Origin: Acidobacteriota bacterium
GTDB taxonomy: Bacteria > Acidobacteriota > Terriglobia > Terriglobales > Acidobacteriaceae
Assembly: GCA_003225555.1 (NCBI GenBank)
Contig: QIAM01000014.1
Coordinates: 51,961 to 115,960 of the forward strand
Direction: 5' to 3'
DNA: 64,000 nt
Shown: piece after piece, positions 1 to 9,122 of the stretch
Layout: the number at the start of each line of letters is the position of its first letter
How positions within the stretch are numbered: the first letter of the stretch is position 1
Program-made: the position numbers and the translations under genes
The notes under the pieces: generated by a model
The model's database searches: none
Seen by the model: only the letters and a program-made list of their open reading frames with translations
What the model was told of the DNA's origin: nothing

Positions 1-1056
1 TTGCAGTGACGCAGATTGCTGAAGGTAGATGAGGCCATCTACGACCGAGAAGTCGGAAGTCGAAAGCCGCGAGCGCCAGCTCTGAAATTGGCGATAGACG
101 GACGACCAGGCCTCGGGAATTTCCTCTAAAAGTTGGTTCACGGTGCGCTGAACCGGGCGCGCGTGACGAAAATAGACACGCATCCAGTCGGCAGCCGTGA
201 GTTCGGGAGAGTCTGGAGTCCCAATCCTACGTTCGGCTGCCGCGTCCTGCGCCTCCCAGCTTAAGGTGTTGTCATCGCGGCCGTGGCGAAAGTGCAGGAA
301 GCAGCGCGTGGCCATGAGAAAGTCGAGCGCGGATTCGAGTTGCTTGCGCACCGGGGCGCGGAGCGAACTGGCGTCGGGCCAGTCATGGAGCTTGTCCATC
401 GCCGAGATCAGTGCCAGCCAGCAGGCCACGTTGTAGTCGCGCAGCCCTCCGGGAGTTTCCTTGAGGTTTGGTTCGAGATGAAAAACGGTGTGGCCGAACT
501 TGCCATGCCGCACGCGTGTCACCTCGGCTAGTCCCTGGATTAGCGGCTTCGACTCGCGCATGACCAGCTTAGGAATGACTTTGTCACGGAGGCGCGAGAA
601 CAGATCGCGATCTCCGGCCAGATAGCGGCAATCGAGCAGGGAGATGGTGAACTCGGTGTCGTTGGGATCGAAGCGATCGCACTCCGCGAGCGTGCGCGTC
701 GCGGGACTCACCTTCAGGCGAAGATCCCAGAGCTCCTGCGAGAGGCGACGAACAGAATCCCTGGCAGCCTGCTCGCCGTCGCGGTCGGCAAAGAGGAATA
801 GAATATCGACATCGGAATATGGAAACATCCAGCCCCGGCCGAATCCTCCGGTGGCGACGAGGGCTAAGTTATGGGGCTGGCTCTGGTCGGGAGAGATCAA
901 ATCTTGCCAGAGGCGTTTGATGATCTCTTCGATCAGCCGGGTGCGCTGGGAGACTGCGGCGCGACCGTCGCCGGACGTTTCGAATTCGCGCTGAATACGC
1001 GCCGATCCTTGGCTGAGGGAAGTTCGCAGTTCGGTTAAAGTGGACGCTGCCGTCAT
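1..1056 (-). CDS. glnD: [Protein-PII] uridylyltransferase GlnD, 5' part
   Basis: Bifunctional uridylyltransferase/uridylyl-removing enzyme that modifies PII according to glutamine level. I translated the minus strand from ATG at 1056; 352 residues lie in the window and the gene runs off the left edge (family length about 850-900). The nucleotidyltransferase signature GGFGRGWMFPYSDVDILFLF sits at residues 70-89 with the metal-binding DVD at 82-84, and the conserved HLEPNLKETPGGLRDYN stretch typical of GlnD follows. The HD and ACT domains would be outside the window. It lies downstream of glnB on the same strand, 177 bases apart, with a dispersed repeat between them. No convincing ribosome binding site is visible. 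Family identity is firm from the motifs and from the PII neighbour. Confidence 0.93.
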   Translation of the reverse strand, partial: MTAASTLTELRTSLSQGSARIQREFETSGDGRAAVSQRTRLIEEIIKRLWQDLISPDQSQPHNLALVATGGFGRGWMFPYSDVDILFLFADRDGEQAARDSVRRLSQELWDLRLKVSPATRTLAECDRFDPNDTEFTISLLDCRYLAGDRDLFSRLRDKVIPKLVMRESKPLIQGLAEVTRVRHGKFGHTVFHLEPNLKETPGGLRDYNVACWLALISAMDKLHDWPDASSLRAPVRKQLESALDFLMATRCFLHFRHGRDDNTLSWEAQDAAAERRIGTPDSPELTAADWMRVYFRHARPVQRTVNQLLEEIPEAWSSVYRQFQSWRSRLSTSDFSVVDGLIYLQQSASLQ

Positions 1057-1125
1057 GAAGTAAGTCAGTAGCCTTTGTGCCGCGTCTCGTGCCCTTCGTT
1101 GATACGGCCGGCCGTGTGCCCGCGG

Positions 1126-1173
1126 GAGATCCCTCGCTCCGCCTGAAGAACGGCTGTGCTCAGGAGGACGCCA
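1126..1173. repeat. Dispersed repeat family B, copy 1
   Basis: A 47-48 base unit beginning gagatccctcgctccgcctg and ending caggaggacgcc. Near-identical units occur at 13553-13599 and 32379-32425, all in the same orientation and all between genes. The unit has internal dyad symmetry (ctgaa...ttcag/ctcag). It lies between glnB and glnD. Function unknown. Confidence 0.8.
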
Positions 1174-1233
1174 CGGGGAATGGTTCCGGCAAAAGCAATT
1201 TCCACAACCACTCGTTGCTTCGCCAAGCTTGGC

Positions 1234-1572
1234 TCACAGAGCTCCTTCACCGCGTTCGTCGTTGCGAATACGAATTGCCTCGTCCACGCGGGAGAGAAAT
1301 ATCTTCCCGTCGCCGATTTTCCCGCTGCCTGCCGCGCCGAGGATGGCCTGCACTGCCTTCTCCACCATGGGATCGGGTAGAACCACCTCCAGCTTGGTCT
1401 TGGGGATCAGGTCCACGCTATATTCGCGTCCGCGGTAAACCTCGGTGTGGCCTTGTTGCCTTCCGTGACCGCGGACCTCGACTACGGTCATGCCCTCGAC
1501 TCCAACCTCTTGCAGCGCGTTCTTCACGGCTTCCACCTTGGAGTTTTGAATGACTGCCTCAACCTTTGTCAT
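1234..1572 (-). CDS. glnB: Nitrogen regulatory protein P-II
   Basis: PII signal transducer that binds ATP/ADP and 2-oxoglutarate and controls glutamine synthetase adenylylation and ammonium transport. The 112-residue length is exactly that of the family. The T-loop GHGRQQGHTEVYRGREY ends with the uridylylation site Tyr51, and the C-terminal GSGKIGDGKIF signature is intact. I chose ATG 1572 (MTKVEAV), which has AGGA ten bases upstream, over an in-frame TTG at 1581 that would leave almost no spacer. glnD, encoding the enzyme that modifies Tyr51, is next on the same strand, so the two form a functional pair. No amtB neighbour is visible, so GlnB versus GlnK cannot be decided; the glnD context favours GlnB. 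Confidence 0.95.
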   Translation of the reverse strand: MTKVEAVIQNSKVEAVKNALQEVGVEGMTVVEVRGHGRQQGHTEVYRGREYSVDLIPKTKLEVVLPDPMVEKAVQAILGAAGSGKIGDGKIFLSRVDEAIRIRNDERGEGAL

Positions 1573-1613
1573 GATTTTCAAGTCCTGCTACGAGTTTGGA
1601 CGCTTAGCTCAGC

Positions 1614-1832
1614 TCAGGCCGCCCGGTTTTCGGAGCAACACTCAAGCTGACGCTTCTTCAATAATAGCCTTCCTTCGCCACGCTGGCTTTCGCGGTTTGT
1701 TGCTCGAGCTTGGCGGGGCAGTGGTGTTGGGTGGCAAGCTGGGTGTAGAGCGGGAGTTTGCGCGCAAAGAAATTGCGCCAGGGTCAGGACGAAGAAGGCG
1801 ATTGCGAGCCAGGCAGTCAGCCTTTTGCCCAT
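1614..1832 (-). CDS. Small hypothetical secreted or membrane protein
   Basis: Possible 72-residue protein starting MGKRLTAWLAIAFFVLTLAQ, which reads as a signal peptide or one membrane segment, followed by a short basic, Cys/His-containing tail without recognisable domain. AGGAG lies about 16 bases upstream of ATG 1832; an in-frame TTG six bases earlier would have better spacing. It lies upstream of glnB on the same strand, ending about 40 bases before it. I do not recognise the family. The hydrophobic N-terminus makes it more credible than the overlapping frames, but it may be non-coding. Confidence 0.38.
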   Translation of the reverse strand: MGKRLTAWLAIAFFVLTLAQFLCAQTPALHPACHPTPLPRQARATNRESQRGEGRLLLKKRQLECCSENRAA

Positions 1833-1965
1833 CGACAATGGTGGGTTGCTCCTGTGAGGCGGATTCACGTTCCCACAGAATTCACGAAGCCTCACTTTAG
1901 CGTCCGCGACAAGGTTCCGGAAATTGAAACTATTTATCGAGCCTATCAGGTTTCGTTATTGCAAT

Positions 1966-3114
1966 TCATTTCGGCGGAGCGTTCGATTCCTCCGGCGCCG
2001 CAGGAGGCCTGGCAAACTTCGCGTCGTCCACGGGAACGTTCTGCTTTGCGTCCGTGACTTGGATCGTAAAACGTCCGCTGGGGCGAGCAACTGTCCACCG
2101 GAACGGAACCTTCAAACCACCTACGTCCCGATAGTCGGCGTAGTCGATCTGGGTCGGAAGACGGCCAAGGGGTGTCTCGACGTAGCGAATGAGCCGCACC
2201 AGCAAGCCGGACTGGGAGTCGAAGTAGAGCCGGAGCGGCGGTTTTCCTTCGCGACGTCCGACGACCAAGTAGGCTTCGTGGTCGCCTAGCTTCTCTATTC
2301 CTCGCACTTGTGCCTCAGTGAACATCTGCTTCAGGTGTGTAGCGAAATGAAGGTCGGCGTCGATCGCCGCATCATCGACGTCGGATCCATGCATCTCGCG
2401 AACCGGACGGCCGGGAACTCCGATCCAGCCTTCGTGACCATCGAAGGCGGTGACGCTGTCTCCCTCGGGCAGGTGCATGAAGGAGGCGCGCTTGCCGGGG
2501 TCTTTGGAATACACATCGCTAGGCACTTGCTTCCCGCCAATGTCAATGGTGCCCTTCGCTACCCGGCTCGTGACCTTCTCGACCGCAGCCGCGCCGCCCA
2601 AGGCCTGCAGATACTTATCGAAGAGATCGTTGGCTGTGGGTCCCGAAGCATCTTTGCTCTCGACCTTCTTGCCCTCTGGCGCTGTTTTCGCGTCCTCCGC
2701 TGCAATGATAGGCGTGGCCACGGGATCGGGGCTTCCTCGATGACACGAGTAGCACGTCACCTCGCGATGTCCTTCGAAATTGTCTCTGTTGATGGCGAAC
2801 ATCATCTCCATCATCTTGCGTGCGGTCTGCTTTGGCTTCTTGTCGTCCTTTTCGAACGCCCCCTGGACGTGACAGAAATCACACTCGACTCCCAGTGAAG
2901 CACTGATAAACTGCATCGAGGGAATCAACTGGTCGGCGGGAACTCCCTTCAACGTCTGGATATTCTTGAACTGCTCTTCCGCCTTCTTGGCAGCGGGAAC
3001 GCTCGCACCAGCTTGTGGGCCTGCCCCCGACTGTGCCCGCGCCGCGCGGGTAACAACGGCGCAGACGGCTAGAAATATCAGTGCTCCTGCAAACAGCACT
3101 CGTGTCATCTTCAT
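1966..3114 (-). CDS. Secreted c-type cytochrome, reaction-centre cytochrome-like
   Basis: Periplasmic electron carrier candidate of 382 residues. A signal peptide covers about residues 1-27 (ending RAARA-QSG). Two heme c sites are visible: CDFCH at 78-82 and CYSCH at 121-125, spaced as in the short cytochrome domain related to the photosynthetic reaction centre C subunit, common in Acidobacteria. Residues about 165-370 form a second domain of beta-rich character (FDGHEGWIGVPG, RLYFDSQSGLLVRL, PTQIDYADYRDVGG) resembling outer-membrane lipoprotein-sorting-like folds. Start ATG 3114 is used; a second ATG lies two codons in. It is on the same strand as the copper/heme protein and GT39 genes upstream. 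Redox partner unknown. Confidence 0.83.
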   Translation of the reverse strand: MKMTRVLFAGALIFLAVCAVVTRAARAQSGAGPQAGASVPAAKKAEEQFKNIQTLKGVPADQLIPSMQFISASLGVECDFCHVQGAFEKDDKKPKQTARKMMEMMFAINRDNFEGHREVTCYSCHRGSPDPVATPIIAAEDAKTAPEGKKVESKDASGPTANDLFDKYLQALGGAAAVEKVTSRVAKGTIDIGGKQVPSDVYSKDPGKRASFMHLPEGDSVTAFDGHEGWIGVPGRPVREMHGSDVDDAAIDADLHFATHLKQMFTEAQVRGIEKLGDHEAYLVVGRREGKPPLRLYFDSQSGLLVRLIRYVETPLGRLPTQIDYADYRDVGGLKVPFRWTVARPSGRFTIQVTDAKQNVPVDDAKFARPPAAPEESNAPPK

Positions 3115-3136
3115 TCGATATTTGCCTCGATTGGAG

Positions 3137-3191
3137 ATTAAGTATTTCTCTGCGACCTTTGCGGCAGTTCTCCGCGCTCTCTGCGATTAAG
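3137..3191. repeat. CGCAGAGA-type degenerate repeat
   Basis: Read on the minus strand, this gap carries several near-repeats of CGCAGAGA (cgcagagagcgcggagaact, then cgcaaaggtcgcagagaaat), bounded by attaag at both ends. It resembles the widespread intergenic 'gcagagg' repeats of soil bacteria. It lies between the GT39 gene and the cytochrome gene. No function is inferred. Confidence 0.4.
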
Positions 3192-3234
3192 ATTTGGATA
3201 GCCCAAAAGTGTAACAGGCCCCGCCGCCCAAGGC

Positions 3235-5160
3235 TCAAGGCCGGTTGCTGTACACGAATTTTCCCGAAGCCTGCGCCACGACAATGTGGTTGGGCAAAAG
3301 CACGTCCACTCTTTCCTTTTGGTGCGGCGGCACAAAAAGAAACACGCGGCTGTCGCCCGCCCATTGCGATTGCAGGTCGGCATCGGTCAAGTAAATCTTC
3401 GGAGCATCCGGGAAAGTGGACCCGAACCACATCGAGGTGGTGCGCCCTTCAACCAGTTGAATGGGACGCTGCAGGTACAAGAGCAGGGATGAACCGAAGG
3501 CCTGATCCCCGTAAATCATGATTTTGTCGGTCGGCCGCGCCCGCGCTGCAATCTCGCGGGCAAGGTCTTTTGACGACAGGTAAGGTCCGAACCGGCCCAG
3601 AGCGATGTGTGCCGCGATCAGAAAAGTCGCCATACCCAGAGCGAGCACTGTGGTCGTTAGATAGTGCCGTCGCCGCAGCCTCAGCAAGAACGAAATCGAT
3701 GGAGCCAGCGCCAATGCAATTGCCGCCAGTACCGCGGGCAGGCGCAACGCTGCGAACGACGCATAACTCAAGTCCAGCATATGGGAAGTTGAAAGCGTGT
3801 CTTCCGCAATGTTGTGCTTGGCCAGCACGGTTCCGATGTCTGGCTCGAAGGGCAGATTCCGAGATTGCCACAGCATCGCGAATAAGACTGCGCTGGCTGC
3901 GATACCGACAACGACCAGCACCGCCGCCGAAGCGCGCAGCCAACCACCGCGAACTCGCCGGCTGCAGTCAATCCATTCCCAGCGGGCGATTCCGTCGGCA
4001 ATCAAAAGCAGCAGCGGAAGGTAGGCGGGGAATGTGTAATACTCCTGATTGGTTGAGATTGCGAAGAAAATGAGGAGTGTGCCCGCGAGAATCCAGCACA
4101 GCAGGCGCGTGCGGGAAGAGAAGCTGGCGTGCATGCCGCCATTGCTATCCGGCTGACTTGCGGTCCGCCTGGCGCGCGCGACTCGATATTCGTCGATGGC
4201 GGTACGAACGGCGGCTGGCAGGTACAGACTCCACGGAAATAACCACACCAGATGCAGCGACCAGTACAGCGCCCACGGCAGCTTGTTGTAGTCCCGCGGA
4301 TATCGCTTCCCCATAAACCGCAGAAAATGTTCATTGACGAAGTAGAACCATAAAAAACCGTGATTGCGGGCGCCCGCGAGAATGTGCCACGGCGCCGCGA
4401 CTGCCAGAAATAATGCGAACCCCGACAGCAGGCGAAACTCGCGCCAGCGCCGCCATTCGCCGGTGATGATGAGATAGAGAATCGCGGCGACTCCAGGGAA
4501 TAACAGCGCAACCAGTCCCTTGGTCAGAACGCCCAGGGCCATACATGCGTATCCGGCGTACCAGCGCCAGGTTGGCCCGCCCGGTTCCAAGGCTGTGAGG
4601 AAGAAGTAGAGCGAGGCCGCAATTAGCAAGCTGAGCAAGACGTCGGGAATCAAGATGCGGGTGAACAGATAGACGCCGGCGCAGGTGTACACGAATGCCG
4701 CGGCGTAAATCCCAACCCGCTCGCCGAACGCCCGCCGTCCCCAGCGCATCGCCAGCACCCCAAGCAGTAAGACTGAGAGCGCCATGGGCAGCCGGGTCGC
4801 GAATTCGTTCACTCCAAAGAGGCGATAGCTGAATGCCACCAGCCAGTAGGGGAGCGGGGCTTTCTCCAGGTAGCGAACGCCATTCACGTGCAGAGTGACA
4901 TCGTCTCCGCTGACGAACATCTCGCGCGCGGCTTCCGCGTGCGTACTGTCGGCGTCGTCGAGCAAGGCGGGGGAAAAGAGTGACCCGCCATAGACTGCGA
5001 CGAACACAAACGCCAGGACAAAGTAAGAGAGTGAGCGTCTTGGCGCCGGCGCGCGAACTTGCAGGTCAAAGGTAGGGAAAGGTGATTGAGTAGCGCTCAA
5101 TGCCAGTAAACCCGATCCAGTGTTACAGAGCGGAAGCGGCGAGGGCAAGCGGCCGAGCAT
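3235..5160 (-). CDS. GT39 (ArnT/PMT-type) membrane glycosyltransferase
   Basis: Polyprenyl-phosphate-sugar-dependent transferase of 641 residues in the inner membrane, with its active site facing the periplasm. Evidence is the acidic first-loop motif LDDADSTHAEAAREMF (about 67-82), the conserved YLEKAPLPYW and RLPMALSVLLLGV segments that follow, and about ten later hydrophobic segments. The C-terminal soluble part includes VFLFVPPHQKERVD. Substrate cannot be told; ArnT-like lipid A modification and protein or glycan glycosylation are both possible. Its ATG overlaps the TGA of the upstream copper/heme gene as TGATG, so translation is probably coupled. The first ~40 residues are poorly conserved in character, so a later start is possible. 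Confidence 0.85.
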   Translation of the reverse strand: MLGRLPSPLPLCNTGSGLLALSATQSPFPTFDLQVRAPAPRRSLSYFVLAFVFVAVYGGSLFSPALLDDADSTHAEAAREMFVSGDDVTLHVNGVRYLEKAPLPYWLVAFSYRLFGVNEFATRLPMALSVLLLGVLAMRWGRRAFGERVGIYAAAFVYTCAGVYLFTRILIPDVLLSLLIAASLYFFLTALEPGGPTWRWYAGYACMALGVLTKGLVALLFPGVAAILYLIITGEWRRWREFRLLSGFALFLAVAAPWHILAGARNHGFLWFYFVNEHFLRFMGKRYPRDYNKLPWALYWSLHLVWLFPWSLYLPAAVRTAIDEYRVARARRTASQPDSNGGMHASFSSRTRLLCWILAGTLLIFFAISTNQEYYTFPAYLPLLLLIADGIARWEWIDCSRRVRGGWLRASAAVLVVVGIAASAVLFAMLWQSRNLPFEPDIGTVLAKHNIAEDTLSTSHMLDLSYASFAALRLPAVLAAIALALAPSISFLLRLRRRHYLTTTVLALGMATFLIAAHIALGRFGPYLSSKDLAREIAARARPTDKIMIYGDQAFGSSLLLYLQRPIQLVEGRTTSMWFGSTFPDAPKIYLTDADLQSQWAGDSRVFLFVPPHQKERVDVLLPNHIVVAQASGKFVYSNRP

Positions 5161-6488
5161 CAGGACAAATCAATCACTCCTGAGGATACGAAAATGAAGA
5201 ACTGCCACTTGTCCATTCCAGCGGGTATGGCCACGTCGAAGAACCCGACCATCATTTCGTCTGAAGTCTGGTCGCCCCAGGTGACTGTCTTTTCTGGATC
5301 AGGATTGTGGGGATTGTTCTTCGAATTGTCGTACCACGCGATCGCTCGCAGCTTCGTTCCAGCTTTCAAAACACGCGGCTCGGCAAGTTTGTAGCTTAAC
5401 TGCCAGTGGAAGTGGTAGTTCACTCGCAGCAGCGTTTCCACACTGCCATCGTCGTGAACAATGTTGTACTCGAAGCGTTTGCCCCGCAGATGCATGTGGG
5501 GAAAGAGGCTCATCAGCGTGGCGCCGTGAGGAAGTGTTCCTTGTACTTCGACCCGAAAATCGTCCGCGCCCGGCGGGATCAGCACCGCGTGATTATTGAG
5601 CTGGAGCGTGATCACGCGCTGCTTCGGTGGCGTTTTGGCAAACACCAAACCAATGCCCGTTTGGTCTTCCGCGGCCTTGCCATTGGTTGTGTAGTGCATC
5701 TGGAAAACAAGATCGGATCCTGCTGGAACAAACTTTGCCATGCCTTCCGGCCATTGATCGGGAGCGCTACCCGGTGCGTACACCAGGAGCAGGTCACTGG
5801 TGGTTTCGTGAGCCTGGCGGCGATCGTCGGGGTCGGTCAGCGACGATGCCGTGAAAGGCTTGCCCACCGGCGCGTGTCGCAGCCATTGCGAGTCGGGAAG
5901 GCGAATGTAAACCACGGCATGGTGCACGTGCGCTGCACTTGATGGTCGCAGTTCGGACATCTGCACCCAGCGGTCTTCGGTGAAGTGCGTGGGGAAAATC
6001 TCGTAGGTGTATTCGACCTCGCCCTGCTCGGGCAGTTTGACCGGGACGGGCATCTTCACGACGAGGTCAGGTTCAGGAATGTTCCACCCGTCGGTCCATT
6101 TTGGCGGAACCGGCGCATCGTGCACATCTCCAGCGGGTGCACCAGCCGCCGCCCATTGAGAGATCGTCGCGATCTGTTGCTCGGTGAGCGATGCATCGTT
6201 GGCATAATGCCCGTATCTTCGATCGGCAAACCAAGGGGGCATCATTTTCATCTCGACTGCATGTGCTATCTGCGACGCCCAAGGCCGCACCTGCTCGTAC
6301 GTCACCAGCGGCATGGGAGCGATCTCCCCAGGGCGATGGCAATTTTGACAATGGTTTTGCAGGATGGGGAGGATGTCTTTGTAGAAAGTGGGAGGCGATG
6401 CGGGGCCTGATCCTTTGTCTTGAAAGCCGGCAGCGAGAAGGATGGTGAGGCCTGCCCAAGCCGCGAGGCTTAACGTTTTCGACCGCAT
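5160..6488 (-). CDS. Cytochrome c / copper type II monooxygenase-like secreted protein
   Basis: 442-residue secreted protein. A signal peptide (about 1-21) precedes a single heme c motif CQNCH at 47-51 in the context YKDILPILQNHCQNCHRPGE, followed by TYEQVRPW and the MPPWFAD stretch typical of acidobacterial cytochrome domains. The second half matches the copper type II ascorbate-dependent monooxygenase fold: histidines HVHH at 187-190, HYTTNG near 265 and FPHMHLRGK near 335 are likely copper ligands. Known relatives are often labelled thiol-disulfide isomerase or ascorbate-dependent monooxygenase; actual substrate is unknown. The stop codon overlaps the start of the GT39 gene by one base. 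Confidence 0.82.
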   Translation of the reverse strand: MRSKTLSLAAWAGLTILLAAGFQDKGSGPASPPTFYKDILPILQNHCQNCHRPGEIAPMPLVTYEQVRPWASQIAHAVEMKMMPPWFADRRYGHYANDASLTEQQIATISQWAAAGAPAGDVHDAPVPPKWTDGWNIPEPDLVVKMPVPVKLPEQGEVEYTYEIFPTHFTEDRWVQMSELRPSSAAHVHHAVVYIRLPDSQWLRHAPVGKPFTASSLTDPDDRRQAHETTSDLLLVYAPGSAPDQWPEGMAKFVPAGSDLVFQMHYTTNGKAAEDQTGIGLVFAKTPPKQRVITLQLNNHAVLIPPGADDFRVEVQGTLPHGATLMSLFPHMHLRGKRFEYNIVHDDGSVETLLRVNYHFHWQLSYKLAEPRVLKAGTKLRAIAWYDNSKNNPHNPDPEKTVTWGDQTSDEMMVGFFDVAIPAGMDKWQFFIFVSSGVIDLS

Positions 6489-6525
6489 CTCAGAATTCTA
6501 CAGGGGGCTGTGGACCGCAGGCCTT

Positions 6526-6553
6526 GGGCGGGCGGAGCGCCCGCTCCACACCC
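6526..6553. repeat. Palindromic repeat family D, upstream of hemE
   Basis: gggcgggcggagcgcccgct followed by ccacaccc forms a short hairpin (GGGCG/CGCCC around GAG). The same layout, GC palindrome followed by ccacac or by cgcccc, occurs at 29172-29200 and inside thiL at 35806-35832. It lies in the leader between the divergent copper/heme gene and hemE. Confidence 0.5.
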
Positions 6554-6591
6554 ACACAAGCACATTCCAAAAATGCTACAGTTGGCAGTTC

Positions 6592-7692
6592 ATGTCTGCG
6601 CCCAATTCCATCTTCGTGCGTGCGTGCAAATCCCAGCCGGTGGAGCGGACTCCCGTCTGGTTCATGCGTCAGGCGGGACGCTACATGCCTGAATACCGCG
6701 CGGTGCGCAAGCAGCATTCGCTGCTTGAAATCTGCAAGAAGCCCTCGCTCGCCGCGGAGGTTACAGTCACTGCCGCCGAGGCGCTCGGAGTCGACGCTGC
6801 GATCATCTTCGCCGATCTTCTGCTGCCGCTCGAAGTCATGGGGCTGCCATTTCACTTCTCGGCGGGGAAAGGTCCGGTCATCGAGAAGCCAATTCGGACT
6901 AAGGAAGGCATCTCTAATTTGCGTACTGACCGCGCCGCCGAACTAGGATATGTGTCCGAAGCCGTGGGCCTGGTGGCGAAGCACTTTGGCGACCGGCTGC
7001 CAGTCATCGGATTCTGTGGTGCGCCCTTCACGCTGGCCAGCTACATGATCGAAGGCGGCGGCTCGCGCAACTACGTTCATGCCAAGAAGATGATGTACAA
7101 CTCGCCTGCGCAGTGGGATGAGTTGATGCGCAAACTGGTGGCGGTGACGGCAGAGTACTCGGCGGCGCAAGTTCGTGCAGGAGCTGATGCGATCCAGGTT
7201 TTTGACAGCTGGGTCGGCTGTTTGAGCGTGGAAGACTATCGGCGGTATGTGCTGGCGCACGTCACCGACCTGGTGAAGCGATTGCAGAAGAGCAACGTGC
7301 CTGTCATTTATTTCGGTACCGACAGCGCCACGCTCCTGCCTGCGATGAAAGAAACGGGAGCCGAGGTGATCGGCCTCGACTGGCGGATTCCGCTGGACGA
7401 CGGCTGGCGCAGCCTCGGCCATGGATGCGCGGTGCAGGGCAATCTCGATCCGGTGCTGCTGTTCGCCGAGTGGAAGGAAATCAAATCGCGCGCTGAGGAT
7501 ATTTTGCGCCGCGCTGGTGGACGTCCGGGCCATATCTTCAATCTCGGTCACGGCATCCTGCCCCAGACTCCGGTCGAGAACGTGAAGAATCTTGCTCGGT
7601 TTGTGCAGGAGCACTCCGCGAAACCGGCTTCGGGCTCTGGGCTTCGGGCTTCGGCTGGCGCACAACCCAAAGCTGGTCGCCGTCGCTCATGA
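6592..7692 (+). CDS. hemE: Uroporphyrinogen decarboxylase
   Basis: Heme pathway enzyme that decarboxylates the four acetate groups of uroporphyrinogen III to give coproporphyrinogen III. The 366-residue product shows the family N-terminal signature RTPVWFMRQAGRYMPEYR, the catalytic Asp in AIIFADLLLPLEVMG, GFCGAPFTLASYMIEGGGSRN, and the C-terminal FNLGHGILPQTPVENV. I chose ATG 6592 because homology begins within a few residues; an in-frame extension to 6442 would cross the upstream gene's start. The last ~25 residues (KPASGSGLRASAGAQPKAGR) are low complexity and come from a repetitive cttcgggct tract at about 7626-7660, likely added by repeat insertion. The stop overlaps the hemG start as ATGA. 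Confidence 0.97.
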   Translation: MSAPNSIFVRACKSQPVERTPVWFMRQAGRYMPEYRAVRKQHSLLEICKKPSLAAEVTVTAAEALGVDAAIIFADLLLPLEVMGLPFHFSAGKGPVIEKPIRTKEGISNLRTDRAAELGYVSEAVGLVAKHFGDRLPVIGFCGAPFTLASYMIEGGGSRNYVHAKKMMYNSPAQWDELMRKLVAVTAEYSAAQVRAGADAIQVFDSWVGCLSVEDYRRYVLAHVTDLVKRLQKSNVPVIYFGTDSATLLPAMKETGAEVIGLDWRIPLDDGWRSLGHGCAVQGNLDPVLLFAEWKEIKSRAEDILRRAGGRPGHIFNLGHGILPQTPVENVKNLARFVQEHSAKPASGSGLRASAGAQPKAGRRRS

Positions 7693-9080
7693 GACGTGTC
7701 GCCATCATCGGCGGGGGGATCTCGGGACTCTCCGCCGCTTACGCCCTTGAAGAGCACCGCCGCCAGACGGGCTCGGCCCTCGACTACACCCTGTTCGAAT
7801 CTTCTCCGCAACTTGGCGGCGTGCTTCGCACCGAGAAGATCGATGGCTGCATCGTGGAGGCTGGCCCTGATTCTTTCATCACTGAGAAGCCGTGGGCGGC
7901 GGACTTGTGCAGAAGTCTTGGCCTCTGCGACCAACTCATTGGCTCGAACGATGCGGATCGCAAGACTTACATTCTGGTTCGCGGGCGGCTGATCGCCATG
8001 CCGGACGGCTTGATGTTTATGGTGCCGACGAGAATCCTTCCGACTGGATTGTCGCCACTATTTTCGTGGAAGACCAAGTTCCGCATGGGCCGCGAACTGT
8101 TTCATCCGCCTCGTGCGGTCGATGGTGATGAGAGCGTGGCTTCGTTCGTTGAGCGGCATTACGGCGCCGAGATGGTCGATCGCCTCGCGGATCCGCTGCT
8201 GTCGGGAGTCTATGGCGGCGAAGCGGCCTCACTCAGCGTGCGGGCCGTGCTGCCGCGCTTTGCGGAGATGGAGCGGAGCCACGGTAGCCTGGGTCGCGCT
8301 ATGCTCGCCGCGCGCCAGAAGATGTCGCCAGCGAAGCGTCCGGTGCCCCCGCTGTTCACTTCGCTGAAGGATGGCATGCAGCATCTGGCGGAGGCCGTTG
8401 TCTCACACTTGTCGCCTGCTTCACTGCTGACTGGTGCGTTGGTGCAAGCCGTTCAACCTGAAGCGGGCGGATGGGTGGTCTCGGCGGGCTTGCAGTCGGA
8501 CCACTTCGATGCGGTTGTTCTGGCCGTGCCCACGCACAGCGCTGGGCGGCTGCTTGCGATCTGCAGCCCGGAACTGTCCGCCGAACTCGCAGCGATCCAG
8601 TACACCTCGTCGATTACCGTTGGTTTGGGGTTCGATCGCGAGGTCCGCCAATCGCTTCCTCCTGGATTCGGATTTCTTGTGCCTCGCAGCGAGGGCAAGC
8701 AGATGCTGGCGGCAACCTTCGTCCATAACAAGTTTCCGCAGCGCGCGCCGGAAGATCGCGCGCTGCTGCGTTGCTTTCTTGCGGGGAAGAGTGCGGAGAG
8801 CGGGTGGGGGCTCTCCGACGATCAAATTGTCGGGATCATTCGCAACGAGCTGCAACAGATTCTCGGCCTGCGTGCCGAGCCGCTGTTCGCGCGCGTCTAC
8901 AAGTGGAAGGCGGCGATGGCGCAATACGGCGTGGGCCATCTCGATCGGCTGGACCGGATCGAGCGCCTGCGTCAGAAATTGCCGGGGCTGGCGCTGGCGG
9001 GAAACGGGTATCGCGGAATCGGCGTGCCAGATTGCGTACGATCGGGGCGGGATGCGGCCGGAGCAGTCGCGACTAGCTGA
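7689..9080 (+). CDS. hemG: Protoporphyrinogen/coproporphyrinogen oxidase (HemY/HemG family)
   Basis: FAD-dependent oxidase of late heme synthesis, 463 residues. It begins with a Rossmann dinucleotide-binding motif (AIIGGGISGLSAAYALEEH), followed by the family stretch ESSPQLGGVLRTEKIDGCIVE and the C-terminal FAD contact GLALAGNGYRGIGVPDCVRSG. ATG 7689 overlaps the hemE TGA, so hemE and this gene form one translationally coupled unit. Whether the substrate is protoporphyrinogen IX or coproporphyrinogen III cannot be told from sequence alone, and no hemH or hemQ is present in the window to decide the branch. Confidence 0.93.
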   Translation: MRRVAIIGGGISGLSAAYALEEHRRQTGSALDYTLFESSPQLGGVLRTEKIDGCIVEAGPDSFITEKPWAADLCRSLGLCDQLIGSNDADRKTYILVRGRLIAMPDGLMFMVPTRILPTGLSPLFSWKTKFRMGRELFHPPRAVDGDESVASFVERHYGAEMVDRLADPLLSGVYGGEAASLSVRAVLPRFAEMERSHGSLGRAMLAARQKMSPAKRPVPPLFTSLKDGMQHLAEAVVSHLSPASLLTGALVQAVQPEAGGWVVSAGLQSDHFDAVVLAVPTHSAGRLLAICSPELSAELAAIQYTSSITVGLGFDREVRQSLPPGFGFLVPRSEGKQMLAATFVHNKFPQRAPEDRALLRCFLAGKSAESGWGLSDDQIVGIIRNELQQILGLRAEPLFARVYKWKAAMAQYGVGHLDRLDRIERLRQKLPGLALAGNGYRGIGVPDCVRSGRDAAGAVATS

Positions 9081-9122
9081 TCGATGGAGGAGTGCGGGGC
9101 TGTTGGTTCCCAGGTTCCGGCG

